Below are positions 20,166-20,166 of a DNA stretch of 20,166 nucleotides, piece by piece. Origin of the DNA: a virus; the IMG/VR virus record IMGVR_UViG_3300042391_000824, positions 1 through 20,166 of that record; one strand, 5' to 3'. The number at the start of each line of letters is the position of its first letter. The stretch's first letter is position 1. The notes below the pieces were generated by a model. That model was not told the origin of the DNA. It searched no databases and saw only the letters and a program-made list of their open reading frames with translations. The translations under genes and the position numbers were made by a program.

Positions 20166-20166
20166 T

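Noticed and set aside
20040-20166. Possible tRNA or rRNA-like segment in the GC-richer right end
   Set aside because: I found no TTC-arm consensus, anticodon loop or CCA-compatible acceptor pairing on either strand, so there is no support.
1-20166. CRISPR array, insertion sequence or integrase
   Set aside because: No direct repeats with regular spacers, no transposase-type or integrase-type motifs and no target-site duplications are visible.
1-20166. Stop-codon recoding as in some crAss-like phages
   Set aside because: TAA, TAG (Hsp20 and metalloprotease genes) and TGA (the 4315 gene) all end well-bounded genes, so the standard code fits.

Overview
The window looks like part of a large, AT-rich tailed-phage (or prophage) genome that infects a Bacteroidota host. 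All supported genes lie on the minus strand, so transcription runs from high to low coordinates. Genes are packed with 1 to 30 base gaps or short overlaps, many are tiny and unrecognised, and recognisable ones are typical phage accessory genes: Hsp20, an orphan DNA methyltransferase, an HD hydrolase, 2OG-Fe(II) oxygenases, an SGNH-like protein, a GIY-YIG nuclease and an IscU start. The host guess rests on promoters of the form TTG-N19/20-TA(n)nTTT(A/G), which resemble the Bacteroidota -33/-7 consensus, on A-rich leaders that mostly lack Shine-Dalgarno sites, and on a Bacteroidota-like lipoprotein signal. TAA, TAG and TGA all act as stops, so there is no sign of recoding. I see no tRNA, rRNA, CRISPR array or insertion sequence.

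Layout in transcription order. (a) 20166-19422: possible end of an upstream gene, a promoter, a candidate structured RNA of about 105 nt, an SprT-like metalloprotease gene and its terminator. (b) 19421-19185: gene-free, with a 14-bp inverted repeat and a promoter. (c) 19184-16957: an early-type run of small genes including a GIY-YIG nuclease and a Lys/Ala-rich histone-like protein, closed by a strong terminator. (d) 16894-14273: a near-perfect palindrome, then two adjacent paralogous glycosyltransferase-like genes. (e) 14210-11329: acidic, basic and small unrecognised genes. (f) 11292-5363: a 499-residue protein with a degenerate Hint (intein-like) domain and a Cys/Pro/Tyr-rich tail, followed without a visible internal promoter by a 29-residue peptide gene, three 2OG-Fe(II) oxygenases, two sulfotransferase-like proteins, one glycosyltransferase-like protein and a zinc-ribbon protein. 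(g) 5320-3124: individually promoted units: lipoprotein, acidic protein plus HD hydrolase, Hsp20. (h) 3121-1: methyltransferase, SGNH-like protein, small protein, membrane coiled-coil protein and the first 24 codons of IscU.

The most interesting proposal is that block (f) is a virion- or cell-surface-decoration cassette: hydroxylation, sulfation and sugar transfer acting on a protein or glycan, with the Pro/Tyr/Cys-rich tail of the Hint-containing protein as one candidate substrate. The second is the promoter-driven three-way-junction RNA upstream of the metalloprotease. Both are inferences from sequence only. Four short genes (42, 29, 34 and 56 residues) and several start corrections are recorded here because standard length cut-offs would miss them.
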